From: Streptomyces sp. SAI-127
Lineage (GTDB): Bacteria > Actinomycetota > Actinomycetes > Streptomycetales > Streptomycetaceae
Assembly: GCF_029894425.1 (NCBI RefSeq)
Contig: NZ_JARXYJ010000001.1
Span: 7,274,501 to 7,338,500 of the forward strand
Direction of reading: 5' to 3'
DNA length: 64,000 nt
Part shown: positions 10,185-21,670 of the stretch, piece after piece
Layout: the number at the start of each line of letters is the position of its first letter
How positions within the stretch are numbered: the stretch's first letter is position 1
Notes under the pieces: generated by a model
What the model saw: only the letters and a program-made list of their open reading frames with translations
What the model was told of the DNA's origin: nothing
Databases searched by the model: none
Translations under genes and position numbers: made by a program

Positions 10185-10874
10185 ATGACGGATGCCGTGA
10201 GCGGGGCGGGCGAGGAGCGGAGGGGCCGGACCACAGGCGACCCCTCGGGTGCTCGCAGCCCCCTAGTGACTCCCGCCGAGACCGAGGCACCGACCGAGGC
10301 ACCGGACGCCCGGGGGTCCGTGACGGGACGCCCGGCGGGTGTGCCTCGTGGCGCGGAAGAGGACCGTGGGGGCCGTGGGGACCGTCGGGAGTCCGTACCG
10401 GGCGCGATGACGCCTCCCGGGCGGGGTGACGAGGGCGGCTTCGGCGCCGACCCGGTTCCCGGCCGCGACAAGTCCTCCGGTCTCGGTCGTGAGACCGAGC
10501 GGGGGCGGGACGCCGCTTCCGACGCCGTCGGCGGCGTCGGGACCGGCGTGGGCGGGTCCTCGCGCCCCGAGGGCCACGAGGCCCGGCTGCTGCCGCACGA
10601 GGAGTGCGACAAGCTCAGTACGCGGCTCCAGCACGCCGTAGCCGGGTTCGTGGACGAGCCCCGGTCCGCCGTCGAGGAGGCCGACCACGTGCTGGAGGAG
10701 GTCGCCGCCCGGTTCACCGATGCCGTGAAGCAGCGTCGGCGCACGCTGCGCAACTCCTGGCAGACCGGTGACGGCGGCCGGGACGACAAGGCGGTCGGCG
10801 CCGGCGACACCGAGCAACTCCGGCTGGCGCTGCGGGACTACCGTGAGTTGACGGAGCGGCTGCTGCACAGCTGA
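10185..10874 (+). CDS. hypothetical protein, co-transcribed paralogue
   Basis: 229 aa. Residues 1-135 are low-complexity, rich in Gly, Arg, Glu and Pro, and probably disordered. Residues 136-229 form the conserved domain (LSTRLQHAVAGFVDEPRSAV, then EEADHVLEEV, and later ALRDYRELTERLL) shared with the preceding membrane-anchored protein. The gene starts 6 nt after the upstream stop, with GGGGAG about 10 nt before the ATG, so the two form an operon. A strong hairpin terminator follows. The function is unknown. Paired membrane and soluble copies suggest a complex. Confidence 0.75.
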   Translation: MTDAVSGAGEERRGRTTGDPSGARSPLVTPAETEAPTEAPDARGSVTGRPAGVPRGAEEDRGGRGDRRESVPGAMTPPGRGDEGGFGADPVPGRDKSSGLGRETERGRDAASDAVGGVGTGVGGSSRPEGHEARLLPHEECDKLSTRLQHAVAGFVDEPRSAVEEADHVLEEVAARFTDAVKQRRRTLRNSWQTGDGGRDDKAVGAGDTEQLRLALRDYRELTERLLHS

Positions 10875-10893
10875 CGCATCGTTCATGCGTACG

Positions 10894-10929
10894 ACCGGCC
10901 TGTCGCCCGGAGTCGGGCGGCAGGCCGGT
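10894..10929 (+). terminator. strong GC hairpin terminator
   Basis: ACCGGCCTGTCGCCCG / CGGGCGGCAGGCCGGT form a near-perfect 16-bp stem with the loop GAGT, 20 nt after the preceding stop codon. TCTT follows. Confidence 0.75.
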
Positions 10930-11028
10930 CTTGGGTGCCTTGCACCGGACACGACCGTGCCGGGCGATTTATCATGCGGCGGCGGTGGGCCAACGGGGCT
11001 GCCGCGCAAGGACCCAGGAGGAGCGCAC

Positions 11029-11421
11029 GTGCTCGAACTCACCATGGCCGTCGTCACCGCGGCGGAGGAGGGTGCCACGGCCGGGATGCAGATGGCCGAC
11101 GCGCCCAGTGACCCGGGCACCGTGCTGCGGGTGGGCCGGGACAAGTCCGTGTGCCGGCTCGCGACGCCCGACGACTGGCTGTTCGTCTCCCGGGTGCACC
11201 TGGAGTTCCTGTGCGGGCCCGAGGGCGTCTGGCAGGTGACCTGGCTCCAGGGCTCGCAGCCCGATCCCTCGTCCGAGGTACAGCTGGTGGCCGGGGCTTA
11301 CGCGCAGCCGCTGGTCTACGGCGGCTCCGTGACGCTGCCCAGGGGCGGCAACGGCGAGATCGTCATCCGTGACCGCACCGCCCCGCGCAGCGTCAACGTC
11401 GGCTTCTACCACGAGGTGTGA
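11029..11421 (+). CDS. small FHA-like domain protein
   Basis: 130 aa. The core GTVLRVGRDKSVCRL ... DWLFVSRVHLEFLC matches the FHA pattern G-x-V-x-x-V-G-R and S-R-x-H, the phosphothreonine-binding loops. The domain fills nearly the entire protein, giving a stand-alone phosphopeptide reader with an atypical long loop after the first strand. The GTG at 11029 has AGGAGGAG 5 nt upstream, one of the best sites in the window. It is convergent with the O-methyltransferase. The partner kinase is not in the window. Confidence 0.75.
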   Translation: MLELTMAVVTAAEEGATAGMQMADAPSDPGTVLRVGRDKSVCRLATPDDWLFVSRVHLEFLCGPEGVWQVTWLQGSQPDPSSEVQLVAGAYAQPLVYGGSVTLPRGGNGEIVIRDRTAPRSVNVGFYHEV

Positions 11422-11431
11422 GCGTGCCGGG

Positions 11432-12103
11432 TCACGGCAGCACGCGCGCCAGCGCGAAGCCGTCGTAGCCCTTGCTGCCCACCGTCTGGATCGCCGTGGC
11501 GCTCAGCCTCGGGTGCTGTCCGATCAGTTCGAGCGCGGTGCGGGTGCCCTGGACGTCGGAGGCGGGGTTGCCGGGATCGGCGACCCGGCCGCCCCGTACG
11601 ACGTTGTCCACCACGATCAGGCTGCCCGCGCTGGTGAGCTTGAGCGCCCACTCCACGTAGTGCGGGTTGTTGCCCTTGTCGGCGTCGATGAAGACCAGGT
11701 CGAAGGGGGGCGGGTTCTCGTCGGCCAGCTGGGGCAGGGACTCCAGGGCCGGGCCCACCCGCACCTCGGCGATCTTGTCGAGGCCCGCGCGGGCGATGTT
11801 GCGGTTCGCGACCTCGGCGTTGACCGGGCTGTACTCCAGTGAGACCAGACGGCCGTCGGCGGGCAGGGCGCGGGCCAGCCAGATCGTGCTGTAGCCGCCG
11901 AGCGTGCCGAGCTCCAGGACCGTGCGGGCGCCCTGGATCTGGGCCAGGAGCTGAAGAAGCTTGCCCTGTGGTGCCGTCACGGCGATGGACGGCAGGCCGG
12001 CGGCCTCGCTGTCGCGCAAGGCCGCCCGGAGTGCATCGTCCTCCGGGGCCAGATGGGTGGTGAAGTAGTCGTCGACGTCGTCCCAGAGCTTCGACTCGCT
12101 CAT
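11432..12103 (-). CDS. SAM-dependent O-methyltransferase (catechol/caffeoyl-CoA type)
   Basis: This 223-aa class I methyltransferase of family 3 carries SAM-binding motif I LELGTLGGYSTIWLA (about residues 64-78), acidic residue E at the end of beta-2 (VSLEYSP), and the metal-binding DADKGNNPHY and VVDNVVRGG segments typical of cation-dependent catechol/caffeoyl-CoA O-methyltransferases. The likely substrate is a small catechol. The ATG has AAAGG 9 nt upstream. A perfect inverted repeat sits 22 nt before the start, so the gene is probably repressor-controlled. Confidence 0.88.
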   Translation of the reverse strand: MSESKLWDDVDDYFTTHLAPEDDALRAALRDSEAAGLPSIAVTAPQGKLLQLLAQIQGARTVLELGTLGGYSTIWLARALPADGRLVSLEYSPVNAEVANRNIARAGLDKIAEVRVGPALESLPQLADENPPPFDLVFIDADKGNNPHYVEWALKLTSAGSLIVVDNVVRGGRVADPGNPASDVQGTRTALELIGQHPRLSATAIQTVGSKGYDGFALARVLP

Positions 12104-12124
12104 GCACCTGTGCCTTTCATATGT

Positions 12125-12145
12125 CTAGTTAGAGCAGCTAACTAG
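12125..12145. promoter_or_regulatory. perfect inverted repeat operator before the O-methyltransferase
   Basis: CTAGTTAG-AGCAG-CTAACTAG forms 8-bp arms with a 5-nt spacer. It lies between a TATATT -10-like element (12157-12162, minus strand) and the start codon, a position suited to repression. AT-rich symmetric sites of this size are typical of MarR or TetR regulators. Confidence 0.6.
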
Positions 12146-12189
12146 TTGCGCTAACGAATATAGTCCGGCACCCGGTCTCTGTCAGCGGA

Positions 12190-13554
12190 TTACCGCTGCG
12201 GCGGCGAGCCCGGCAGTGGCCGGCCCGCAGACTCCGTCATGAACCACACCGCCACGCCGCCGATCACGGCCGCGGCCATCATGTAGTAGGCGGGCATCAT
12301 CATGTTCCCGGTCGCGCCGATCAGGGCCGTCACCACCAGCGGGGTCGTGCCGCCGAAGAGGGACACCGAGATGTTGAAGCCCACCGAGAGGGAGCCGTAG
12401 CGCACCCGGGTCGGGAAGAGGGCCGGGAGGGCCGAGGGCATCGCCGCCGTGAAGCAGACCAGGAGCAGGCCCAGCGCGCCCATGCCGAGCGCGATCGCGA
12501 ACAGGCTGCCCTGACGGATCAGCAGCAGGGCCGGTACCGAGAGCAGCAGGAAGCCCGCGCAGCCCGCGGCGATCACCGGGCGGCGGCCGACGCGGTCGCT
12601 CAGGGCGCCCGCGAAGGGCTGGACGACCATCATCAGCGCCATCACCGCGAGGACGACGAGCAGGCCGTGTGTCTCGTCGTACTTCAGCTCGCTGGTCAGA
12701 TAGCTCGGCATGTACGACAGCAGCATGTAGTCGGTGACGTTGAAGACCAGGACCAGACCCACGCAGAGCAGCAGGGCCTGCCACTGGCCGGTGATCATCT
12801 CGCGCAGCGGGACCTTCGGGCGGCTCGACTCGGCCTTCTCGGCCTCCGCCGCGAACGCCGGGGTCTCCTCCAGGCGCAGCCGCAGATAGAGGCCGATGAC
12901 GCCCATCGGGCCCGCGATCAGGAACGGGATCCGCCAGCCCCAGGACACCAGGTCCTCGGTGGACAGCAGGGCCGTCATCAGCGTGACCAGACCGGCGCCG
13001 GCGATGTAACCGGCCAGCGTGCCGAACTCCAGCCAGCTGCCGAGGAAGCCGCGCTTCTTGTCGGGCGCGTACTCGGCGATGAAGGTGGACGCGCCCGCGT
13101 ACTCGCCGCCGGTGGAGAAGCCCTGGACCAGGCGGGCGGCCAGGAGCAGCAGCGGGGCGCCGACGCCGATCGTGGCGTACGACGGGATCAGGCCGATGGC
13201 GAAGGTGCCGGCCGCCATCATGATCATGGTCACGGCGAGGACCTTCTGGCGGCCCACCCGGTCGCCCAGCGGGCCGAAGACCAGGCCGCCGAGCGGGCGG
13301 ACGAGGAAGGCCGCGGCGAAGGCGCCGAACGTCGACAGGAGCTGGGCGGTCGGATCGCCGGACGGGAAGAAGACCTTGCCCAGGGTGACGGCGATGTAGC
13401 TGTAGACGCCGAAGTCGAACCACTCCATGGCGTTGCCCAGTGCGGCGGCCTTGACGGCACGCTTCACGAGGGCCGGATCGACGACGACGGCATCGGGGGT
13501 GTCGGGGTCGCGAGGGGCGTGGACGGGATGGGTGAGGGCTGGGGCACTCGGCAA
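12190..13554 (-). CDS. MFS transporter, metabolite:H+ symporter (MHS, ProP-like)
   Basis: This 454-aa protein has 12 predicted transmembrane segments. MHS hallmarks are visible: GNAMEWFDFGVYSYIA in TM1, GPLGDRVGRQKVL (motif A), the RLVQGFSTGGEYAGASTFIAEYAPDKKRG block and SDRVGRRP in the second half. The family takes up osmolytes and carboxylates (proline/betaine, alpha-ketoglutarate, shikimate). The substrate is undetermined, with ProP-type closest. The start is TTG at 13554 with an AGGCGAG-like site about 9 nt upstream. It is separated from the O-methyltransferase by 86 nt. Confidence 0.85.
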   Translation of the reverse strand: MPSAPALTHPVHAPRDPDTPDAVVVDPALVKRAVKAAALGNAMEWFDFGVYSYIAVTLGKVFFPSGDPTAQLLSTFGAFAAAFLVRPLGGLVFGPLGDRVGRQKVLAVTMIMMAAGTFAIGLIPSYATIGVGAPLLLLAARLVQGFSTGGEYAGASTFIAEYAPDKKRGFLGSWLEFGTLAGYIAGAGLVTLMTALLSTEDLVSWGWRIPFLIAGPMGVIGLYLRLRLEETPAFAAEAEKAESSRPKVPLREMITGQWQALLLCVGLVLVFNVTDYMLLSYMPSYLTSELKYDETHGLLVVLAVMALMMVVQPFAGALSDRVGRRPVIAAGCAGFLLLSVPALLLIRQGSLFAIALGMGALGLLLVCFTAAMPSALPALFPTRVRYGSLSVGFNISVSLFGGTTPLVVTALIGATGNMMMPAYYMMAAAVIGGVAVWFMTESAGRPLPGSPPQR

Positions 13555-13651
13555 AACTTCGCTCGCCTGCCTTTCGACGGGGACAAGGGCAAAAAGCGAC
13601 CATAGGTGGACTTGCCGGGTTCACGTACTGCTCGGTTCCGGTCGCGGAGCG

Positions 13652-13672
13652 TGCATAAATGTGCTGTATGCA
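13652..13672. promoter_or_regulatory. inverted repeat in the divergent MHS/GT87 promoter region
   Basis: TGCATA-N9-TATGCA lies in the 311-bp gap between the divergent transporter and GT87-PAP2 genes, 98 nt from the TTG and 194 nt from the GTG. It is a candidate GntR/IclR-like site. The rest of the gap shows only a -10-like TATCGT near 13762 on the plus strand. Confidence 0.35.
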
Positions 13673-13865
13673 GGTATCCCGTGCCTGGTCAGGGGCGTGT
13701 CTTCCCGGAGCGCATGTGATCCATCTCGCGCCTGGCTGAGCGACGGCACTCGCGGCGGACTATCGTCATTCGGACAAATGGAGGCGGACGTCAGGTGAAG
13801 CCGGGGTTGCCTGCGTCCTTCCTCTCGGACGCATGGCACGACCGGAATTGAGAGGCCGACGAGGC

Positions 13866-15900
13866 GTGGCGAATGCGGAGCACAGTGGGACTACGGAGGT
13901 CCAGGCGCGGCTGCGCGCGGCCAGGCTGGCCCTGTGGCTGGTGGCCGCGTTCCTCGCCGTCAGACAGGTGGCCGTCGTCCTCAGTACCCCCAGAGGCGAG
14001 CGGCTGACGGACCTGGAGACCTGGGTCGGCCCGGACGGCGTCCTGCATGTGAAGGGTTCGCTGTACGACTCGACGCAGTTCACCGGTACCCCGTTCGGGG
14101 GACTCGTCCTGAAGCCGCTCACCCGTGCCGCCGAACAGGCTCTCGGCTGGGGCTGGACCTTCGGCACCCTGCTCCTGGTCGTCGCCCTCGGCCTCGTCGC
14201 CGCCCGCGCTCTCCCCCAGCCGGTCGACCGCCGCACCTCCCTGCTCGCCGCGCCGGTCGCGATCAGCCTTCTCATGCTGTCGCTGCCCGTGCGCAACACG
14301 CTCTACCTCGGGCAGACCAGCATCATGCCCGTCCTGCTGGTCCTGGTCGCCTGCTTCGTCGTACGAGGTGAGCGGCTCAGCGGCCTGCTCATCGGTCTCG
14401 CCGCCGCCCTCCAGCCCACGGTCCTGCTCTTCGCGCCCCTGCTCTGGTTCACCGGCCGCCGCCGGGGCGCCCTGACCACGGGCGCGACCTTCGCCGCCGG
14501 CACCGCGCTGGCCTGGGCCGCGATGCCGCACGACTCGTACACCTACTGGGTGCACCACATCGCGGGCACCGGACTCGGCGGTCCCGCCGACGACCTCTCC
14601 AACCAGTCACTGCACGGCCTGCTGCTGCGTCTGGGTGTGGCCGGACCGCTGGAGATCTCCCTCTTCCTGGTCCTGGGTGTGGCCGTCGCCGCGCTGGGCG
14701 TGCGGCGGGCCGTGCGCTACGCCCGTGACGGCCAGCTGCTGCTCGCCGTCGCGATCACCGGGTGCGCGGCGATCGCCGTCTCGCCGACCACCTGGCAGCA
14801 CCAGCTGCTGTGGGTGCTGCTCGCGGTCGTCGGGCGGGTCGGCAAGCGCGCCTCCGACCGGTACGTGTGGCCCGTGGCCGTCGTCGTGGTGATGACCCTC
14901 CCGGCGTCGATGATGCTGCCGCACATCTCGGCGCTGTACACCCTGCGGGACAACGTGGTGCTGCTGGCCGCGCTCGCCGCCGCCACGGTGATTCCCTTCC
15001 TGTCGCGGACCTCGCCGTACTACCAGGCGCCGATCCCCACGGACTACGCCGCGCCGGTACCCGCGCGGCTGCGGCGGGTGCCGCTGCTGCCGTTCCTGCG
15101 GCGGGTGCTGACCCGGCCGAATCTGCTCCTCGAGCTGCTGCTGATTCGTGTCACCTACGCCGCCTACCAGCAGGTCAGACTCGCGGCCACCGGCGGAAGC
15201 AACTCCGCGGGGCGGGCCACCGCCGAGGAGCACGGCCGGCAGATCCTCGACCTCGAGCAGTGGCTGCACATCGACATCGAGCACTGGGCCAACCACGCGG
15301 TCGTCAAGGTCGACTGGCTGCGGAACTTCTTCGACTTCTACTACGAGTCCTTCCACTTCGTGGTGCCGCTGAGCGTGCTGGCCGTCCTGTACTGGCGGCG
15401 GCCGGGGGACTACCGGTGGGCCCGGGCCTCGCTCGGCTTCACGACCCTGCTGGCCCTCGTCGGGTTCTGGCTCTATCCGCTGGCACCGCCGCGGCTCATG
15501 CCGGGGCTGGGGGTCATCGACACCGTGCACGGCGTACAGGACTTCTCCAAGCCGGACTACGGGACCTTGACCGCCCTGACCAACCAGTACGCGGCGATGC
15601 CCTCGCTGCACTTCGGGTGGTCGCTGTGGTGCGGGGTCGTCATCGCGATCATCGCGCCCCGGTGGTGGATGAAGGGGCTCGGGCTGCTGCACCCGCTGTT
15701 CACCGTTTCGGCGATCGTGGCCACCGGTAACCACTGGGTGCTGGATGCGGCGGGGGGCGCGGCGGTCGTCGCCGGTGGGTTCGGGCTGTCGTATCTGTTC
15801 CAGGGGCCGCGGGCCCGGGTGGTGGCCGTTGCCGCGGAGGCCGACGCGGAGCGGGCCGACCGCCTGGTGAAGCGGTCGGCCCGGAACACCGGGACAGGAG

Positions 15901-15914
<14 letters not shown>
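13866..15914 (+). CDS. bifunctional GT87 glycosyltransferase / PAP2 phosphatase family protein
   Basis: About 682 aa with many transmembrane segments. The N-terminal half (about 15-400) is a GT87-like polyprenyl-phosphomannose-dependent mannosyltransferase, with YDSTQFTGTPFGGLVLKPL in the first large external loop and the LPVRNTLYLGQTSIMPVLL segment. The C-terminal half (about 430-660) is a PAP2/inositol-phosphotransferase-like domain with AMPSLHFGWSLW and GNHWVLDAAGG, the catalytic histidines. Such fusions may link lipid-linked mannosylation to phospho-head-group transfer. I used the GTG at 13866 (GAGAGG 10 nt upstream). An ATG at 13833 in frame has no ribosome binding site. It overlaps the convergent P450 gene by 14 nt. 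Confidence 0.85.
15852..15883. terminator. hairpin inside the 3' end of the GT87-PAP2 gene
   Basis: CGGGCCGACCGC / GCGGTCGGCCCG form a perfect 12-bp stem with an 8-nt loop just before two convergent stop codons. It probably terminates transcription from both sides although it is coding. Confidence 0.6.
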
Positions 15915-18696
<2,782 letters not shown>

Positions 18697-18716
<20 letters not shown>

Positions 18717-19524
18717 AGCGGTCCTCCATCGCGCGCCGGATCAACTCCGCCGAGTCCTTGAGGGATAGAGCGGCGGCTCGAAGATGATCGTAACGGAGCG
18801 AGCAGTCCTTGACGGTGTCCGGATTCGCGGTCGGATGTCCGCTGCCGTATCCCTCCGTGTAGACGATGGTGTGGTCGCCGCCGAATCGGTAGAGGTTGAA
18901 CGAGCCAGTCAGTCCGGCGTGCGCCCCTGCGGAGAACGGCAGCACCTGGATGTTGATCCGGGGATCGCTCTCGAAGGACAACAGATGGGTCAGTTGGCCA
19001 CGCATCGTTTCCTCGTCGCCGATCTCCTGGTACAGCGCGGCCTCGCTGATGACCATCCAGAAGACCGGTGGCTCTTCCTTTTCGAAGATCCGCTGACGAG
19101 CCAGTCGTACGGCGGTGCGGTCGTCGAGGTTGTTCCGTCGGAGTGCGCTGAGTGTGGCGCGGGCGTAGGCGGGGGTCTGCAGCAGTCCGTGGATCATGGT
19201 GGCCTGGAAGGTGCAGATCTCGGTCGCCCGTGCCTCCAGTTCGGCAACCTGCTGAAACCAGGCGGGAAGTTGGCTGCGCAGCACCAGGTCGACGAGACGG
19301 GTCAGCAGCCCGTCCGACCCCAGCGCCGCGTCCGCCCGCTCGCTGAACTCCGGTGTCGGGACCTTCCTCGCCGTCTCGATCTGGCCGACCAGTGAGCCGG
19401 TGTAGCTGAGGATGTCGCCGAGTTGACGCTGGGTCAGGTGGGCGGCTTCTCGGAGTCGGCGCAGCTCGAAACCGTAGTAGTCGCCGGGTGAGGCGCCGGG
19501 GTCGAGGGAGTGAATGCCGGTCAC
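18697..19524 (-). CDS. XRE-family regulator with DUF5753 domain (WhiJ-like)
   Basis: 275 aa. An N-terminal helix-turn-helix (about 15-72, LRRLREAAHLTQRQLGDILSYTGSLVGQIETARKVP) precedes a DUF5753 domain (about 90-265, AWFQQVAELEARATEICTFQATMIHGLLQTPAYARA ... IQVLPFSAGAHAGLTGSFNLY). This is the standard layout of WhiJ/BldB-associated Streptomyces regulators. The GTG at 19524 has AGGGGA 8 nt upstream. It forms a three-gene unit with DUF397 (overlapping) and the divergent ATP-binding protein. Confidence 0.88.
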
Positions 19525-19596
19525 GCGAAGGTCCCCTCTCGGGTAACTGGGTCCACGGCTCAACCAGTTGTGTCCGTTCGATAGCCCAGCGTAGTC

Positions 19597-20097
19597 ATGC
19601 GAGGTCACGCTCGTCCCGTGAACTCCTACATTCCCCAGTGGCGCCTGTCCCTCACCGCGGGCGAACACTCCGCCCGACACATCCGCCGGATCGTCCGCTC
19701 GCTGCTGGACGAGTGGGGGCTGACCCCGCTGTGCGACGCCGCCGAGCTCGGCGTGACGGAGCTGGTCGCCAATGTCGTACGCCATGTGCCGGACCGTCGG
19801 TGTGTGGTGCTCGTGCTGCGGCTGGAGTCCGGTGTTCGGGTGGAGGTCGCGGACGGGGTGCCCGAACTCCCGCTGCCGGCGTCCGAGTCGGACGCGGAGG
19901 CCGAACACGGCCGCGGCCTCGCGCTGCTGGACGCCGTCGTGGACAAGTGGGGCGTGGGACCGAGATCTGGTGGCGGAAAAGTTGTCTGGTTCGAGTGTGT
20001 GAAGAACCCGGCATCCACAAACTCCGCTGGGTGTCCTTCGCCGTCACGCCCCTGCTCCGGCGACTCGGTGCCCGGCGCGAGTCCGTCTTTCCGCTGA
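19597..20097 (+). CDS. ATP-binding protein, anti-sigma (RsbW/HATPase_c_2) family
   Basis: 166 aa. The N-box LGVTELVANVVRHVP and G-box EHGRGLALLDAVVDKWG place it in the HATPase_c_2 serine-kinase-like family common next to XRE/DUF397 genes. The domain ends at VVWFECV (about residue 135), the usual family end. The remaining 31 residues are low-complexity and may be an abnormal extension. The start could be the ATG at 19597 or the GTG at 19618 (reading VNSYIPQWRL); neither has a strong ribosome binding site. It is divergent from the XRE gene. Confidence 0.8.
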   Translation: MRGHARPVNSYIPQWRLSLTAGEHSARHIRRIVRSLLDEWGLTPLCDAAELGVTELVANVVRHVPDRRCVVLVLRLESGVRVEVADGVPELPLPASESDAEAEHGRGLALLDAVVDKWGVGPRSGGGKVVWFECVKNPASTNSAGCPSPSRPCSGDSVPGASPSFR

Positions 20098-20240
20098 CCC
20101 GGCACGAGGCCCAGGGGGCCGTGGCGGAACTCGGATTCCTGCGGCGCTCGATGGACGCGGTGGTGCGGGCCGGGTCGATCGAGGGCTGGGCCTTCGCCGT
20201 CCAGGTCTCCACGTCGTACGTCTCGGCGGTTAACCACCTC
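19995..20240 (+). other. possible small overlapping or decayed coding segment
   Basis: In the frame starting at GTG 19995 (or GTG 20031), codons keep the G/C third-position pattern of true genes and read WVSFAVTPLLRRLGARR, then PLTRHEAQGAVAELGF, then IEGWAFAVQVSTSYVSAVNHL. After about 20240 the pattern is lost and no stop follows in that frame until 20604-20606, deep inside the next gene. The frame overlaps the 3' part of the ATP-binding gene. It may be a small conserved protein whose end was lost by frameshift. I do not recognise it. Confidence 0.35.
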
Positions 20241-20337
20241 CCCGCGCTCTCCTCCGGCAGGGGTGGGCGGCGGGCCTGTCGACCCACCGATGACTTCGGC
20301 CCTCCTGTGCGGTCATCACTGCGAGGAGGTGTTCGCG

Positions 20338-20794
20338 ATGGGCGCGACGGTACGGCAGGAGGCTCTGGAGCGGCTGCGGGTTCTGGTCGGGGAGTGGGTG
20401 GTGGAGGCGGAGTTTCCCCGGCAGGCGGTGGGGGGTCGGGCGGAGTGAGTTCGAGTGGGCGCTGGACGGGCAGTTCCTGGTGCAGCGGACCGAGGCGCCG
20501 GACCCCGCGCCGGACAGTACGTCGATCGTGTCGGTCGAGCCGGAGACGGGGGCGTACACGCAGCATTACTTCGACGCGCGGGGGGTTGTACGCCTGTACG
20601 GGATGACCTTCGACGGCGAGGTGTGGCAGTTGCTGCGAGAGGAGGAGGACTTCTCCCCGCTGTCCTTCCGGCAGCGTTTCACCGGGCGGCTGAGCGCGGA
20701 CGGCGACAGCATCCACGGCGTCTGGGAGCAGTCGAAGGACGGGTCGGCGCAGTGGGAGACGGACTTCGCGCTGACGTACCGAAGGAGCCGCTGA
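20338..20794 (+). pseudogene. DUF1579-like protein gene split by a frameshift
   Basis: The ATG at 20338 with AGGAGG 8 nt upstream opens MGATVRQEALERLRVLVGEW, then VVEAEFPRQAV, and stops at 20446-20448. The +1 frame continues RSEFEWALDGQFLVQRTEAP, later YTQHYFDARGVVRLYGMTFD and SFRQRFTGRLSADGDSIHGVW, to a stop at 20794. The two halves form one protein of about 151 aa if one G is removed from the G6 run at 20430-20435. It resembles the small lipocalin-like DUF1579 proteins common in Streptomyces. A true frameshift mutation, a sequencing error or phase variation are all possible. The next gene starts 1 nt after the stop. Confidence 0.75.
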
Positions 20795-20795
20795 C

Positions 20796-21260
20796 ATGAG
20801 GCCTACGGCGGAGAACGCACGAGGGATCGTCGACGCGAGCCGGTACCTGGTGCTGGCCACGGCGGACGCGGAGGGGCGGCCCTGGAGTACGCCGGTCTAC
20901 TTCGCGCATGTGGGGTGCCGGGAGTTCTTCTGGGTGTCCTCGCCGGAGGCGGTTCACTCGCGGAACATCGCGGTGCGGCCCGAGGTGGGGATCGCGGTCT
21001 TCGACTCGTCGGTGGAGATCGGCACCGGGCAGGGTGTGTACATGCCCGCCGCCGCGTCCGAGGTAGTGGAGGGGACGGCGGCAATCAACGCGCTGGAGGT
21101 CTTCTCCCGGCGGTCGCTGGAGCACGGCGGGCGGGTCTGGACCCTCGACGACGTGCGCGGCGACTCCGGGATGCGGCTCTACCGGGCGGTGGCCGAGGCG
21201 CACTCGATGCTGGCGAAGGACGGGCGCCCGGATCACCGGGTGGCGGTGGATCCGGGCTGA
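20796..21260 (+). CDS. pyridoxamine 5'-phosphate oxidase family protein
   Basis: This 154-aa split-beta-barrel FMN/F420-binding protein reads YLVLATADAEGRPWSTPVYFAHVGCREFFWVSSPEAVHSRNIAVRP, the typical PPOX-like start. Many actinobacterial members are flavin- or F420-dependent reductases or heme binders. The exact role is unknown. The ATG at 20796 has AAGGAG 9 nt upstream inside the preceding gene, so it is probably co-transcribed with the frameshifted DUF1579-like gene. Confidence 0.85.
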   Translation: MRPTAENARGIVDASRYLVLATADAEGRPWSTPVYFAHVGCREFFWVSSPEAVHSRNIAVRPEVGIAVFDSSVEIGTGQGVYMPAAASEVVEGTAAINALEVFSRRSLEHGGRVWTLDDVRGDSGMRLYRAVAEAHSMLAKDGRPDHRVAVDPG

Positions 21261-21337
21261 GCGTCCAGCGGGCTGCACCCGGCATTCGGGAGTGCGGTCC
21301 ATCGTGGCGGCGGCCCGGCGGAGGCAGCGGACGGCGC

Positions 21338-21670
21338 CGGCCATGGCGAGGGCGGTCGCCGGTGGCTCGCGGTTCGGCGGAGGCGGGCGTGGGGGGACGG
21401 GTCTGCCCGAGGCGCTTGATCGCCTCGGGGTGGCGGGCCGAGAGGGCGCCGGAGGACGACGCGGACGGTGCCGCCATAGCGAGGGTGGTCGTTGGTGGCT
21501 TGCGGTGCGGTGCGGGCGTGGGGGGACGGGTCTGTCCGAGGCGCTTGATCGCCTCGGGGTGGCGGGCCGAGAGGGCGCCGGTCATGGCGAGGGCGGTCGT
21601 CGGCCGCTCGCTTCGGTGGAGGTGGGCGCGGGGTCGCCGAGCTACCCGAGGCGCTCGATCGTCGTCGCCG
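21338..21670. repeat. tandem ~129-bp repeats at the 3' end of the NB-ARC regulator gene
   Basis: A 70-bp block starting GCGGGCGTGGGGGGACGGGT at 21383-21452 recurs nearly identically at 21512-21581 (offset 129). Weaker flanking homology (ATGGCGAGGGCGGTCGTCGG-like) is at about 21342, 21473 and 21584. The third, diverged copy runs into the last codons of the minus-strand regulator gene, whose IERLG-stop ends there. In the repeats the same reading gives IKRLGQTRPP with the stop lost. The 381-bp gap between genes (21261-21641) is almost wholly this array. Confidence 0.8.

Noticed and set aside
15852..15883. Hairpin as a mobile-element end or attachment site
   Set aside because: It has no flanking duplication or transposase and is better explained as a terminator at convergent genes.
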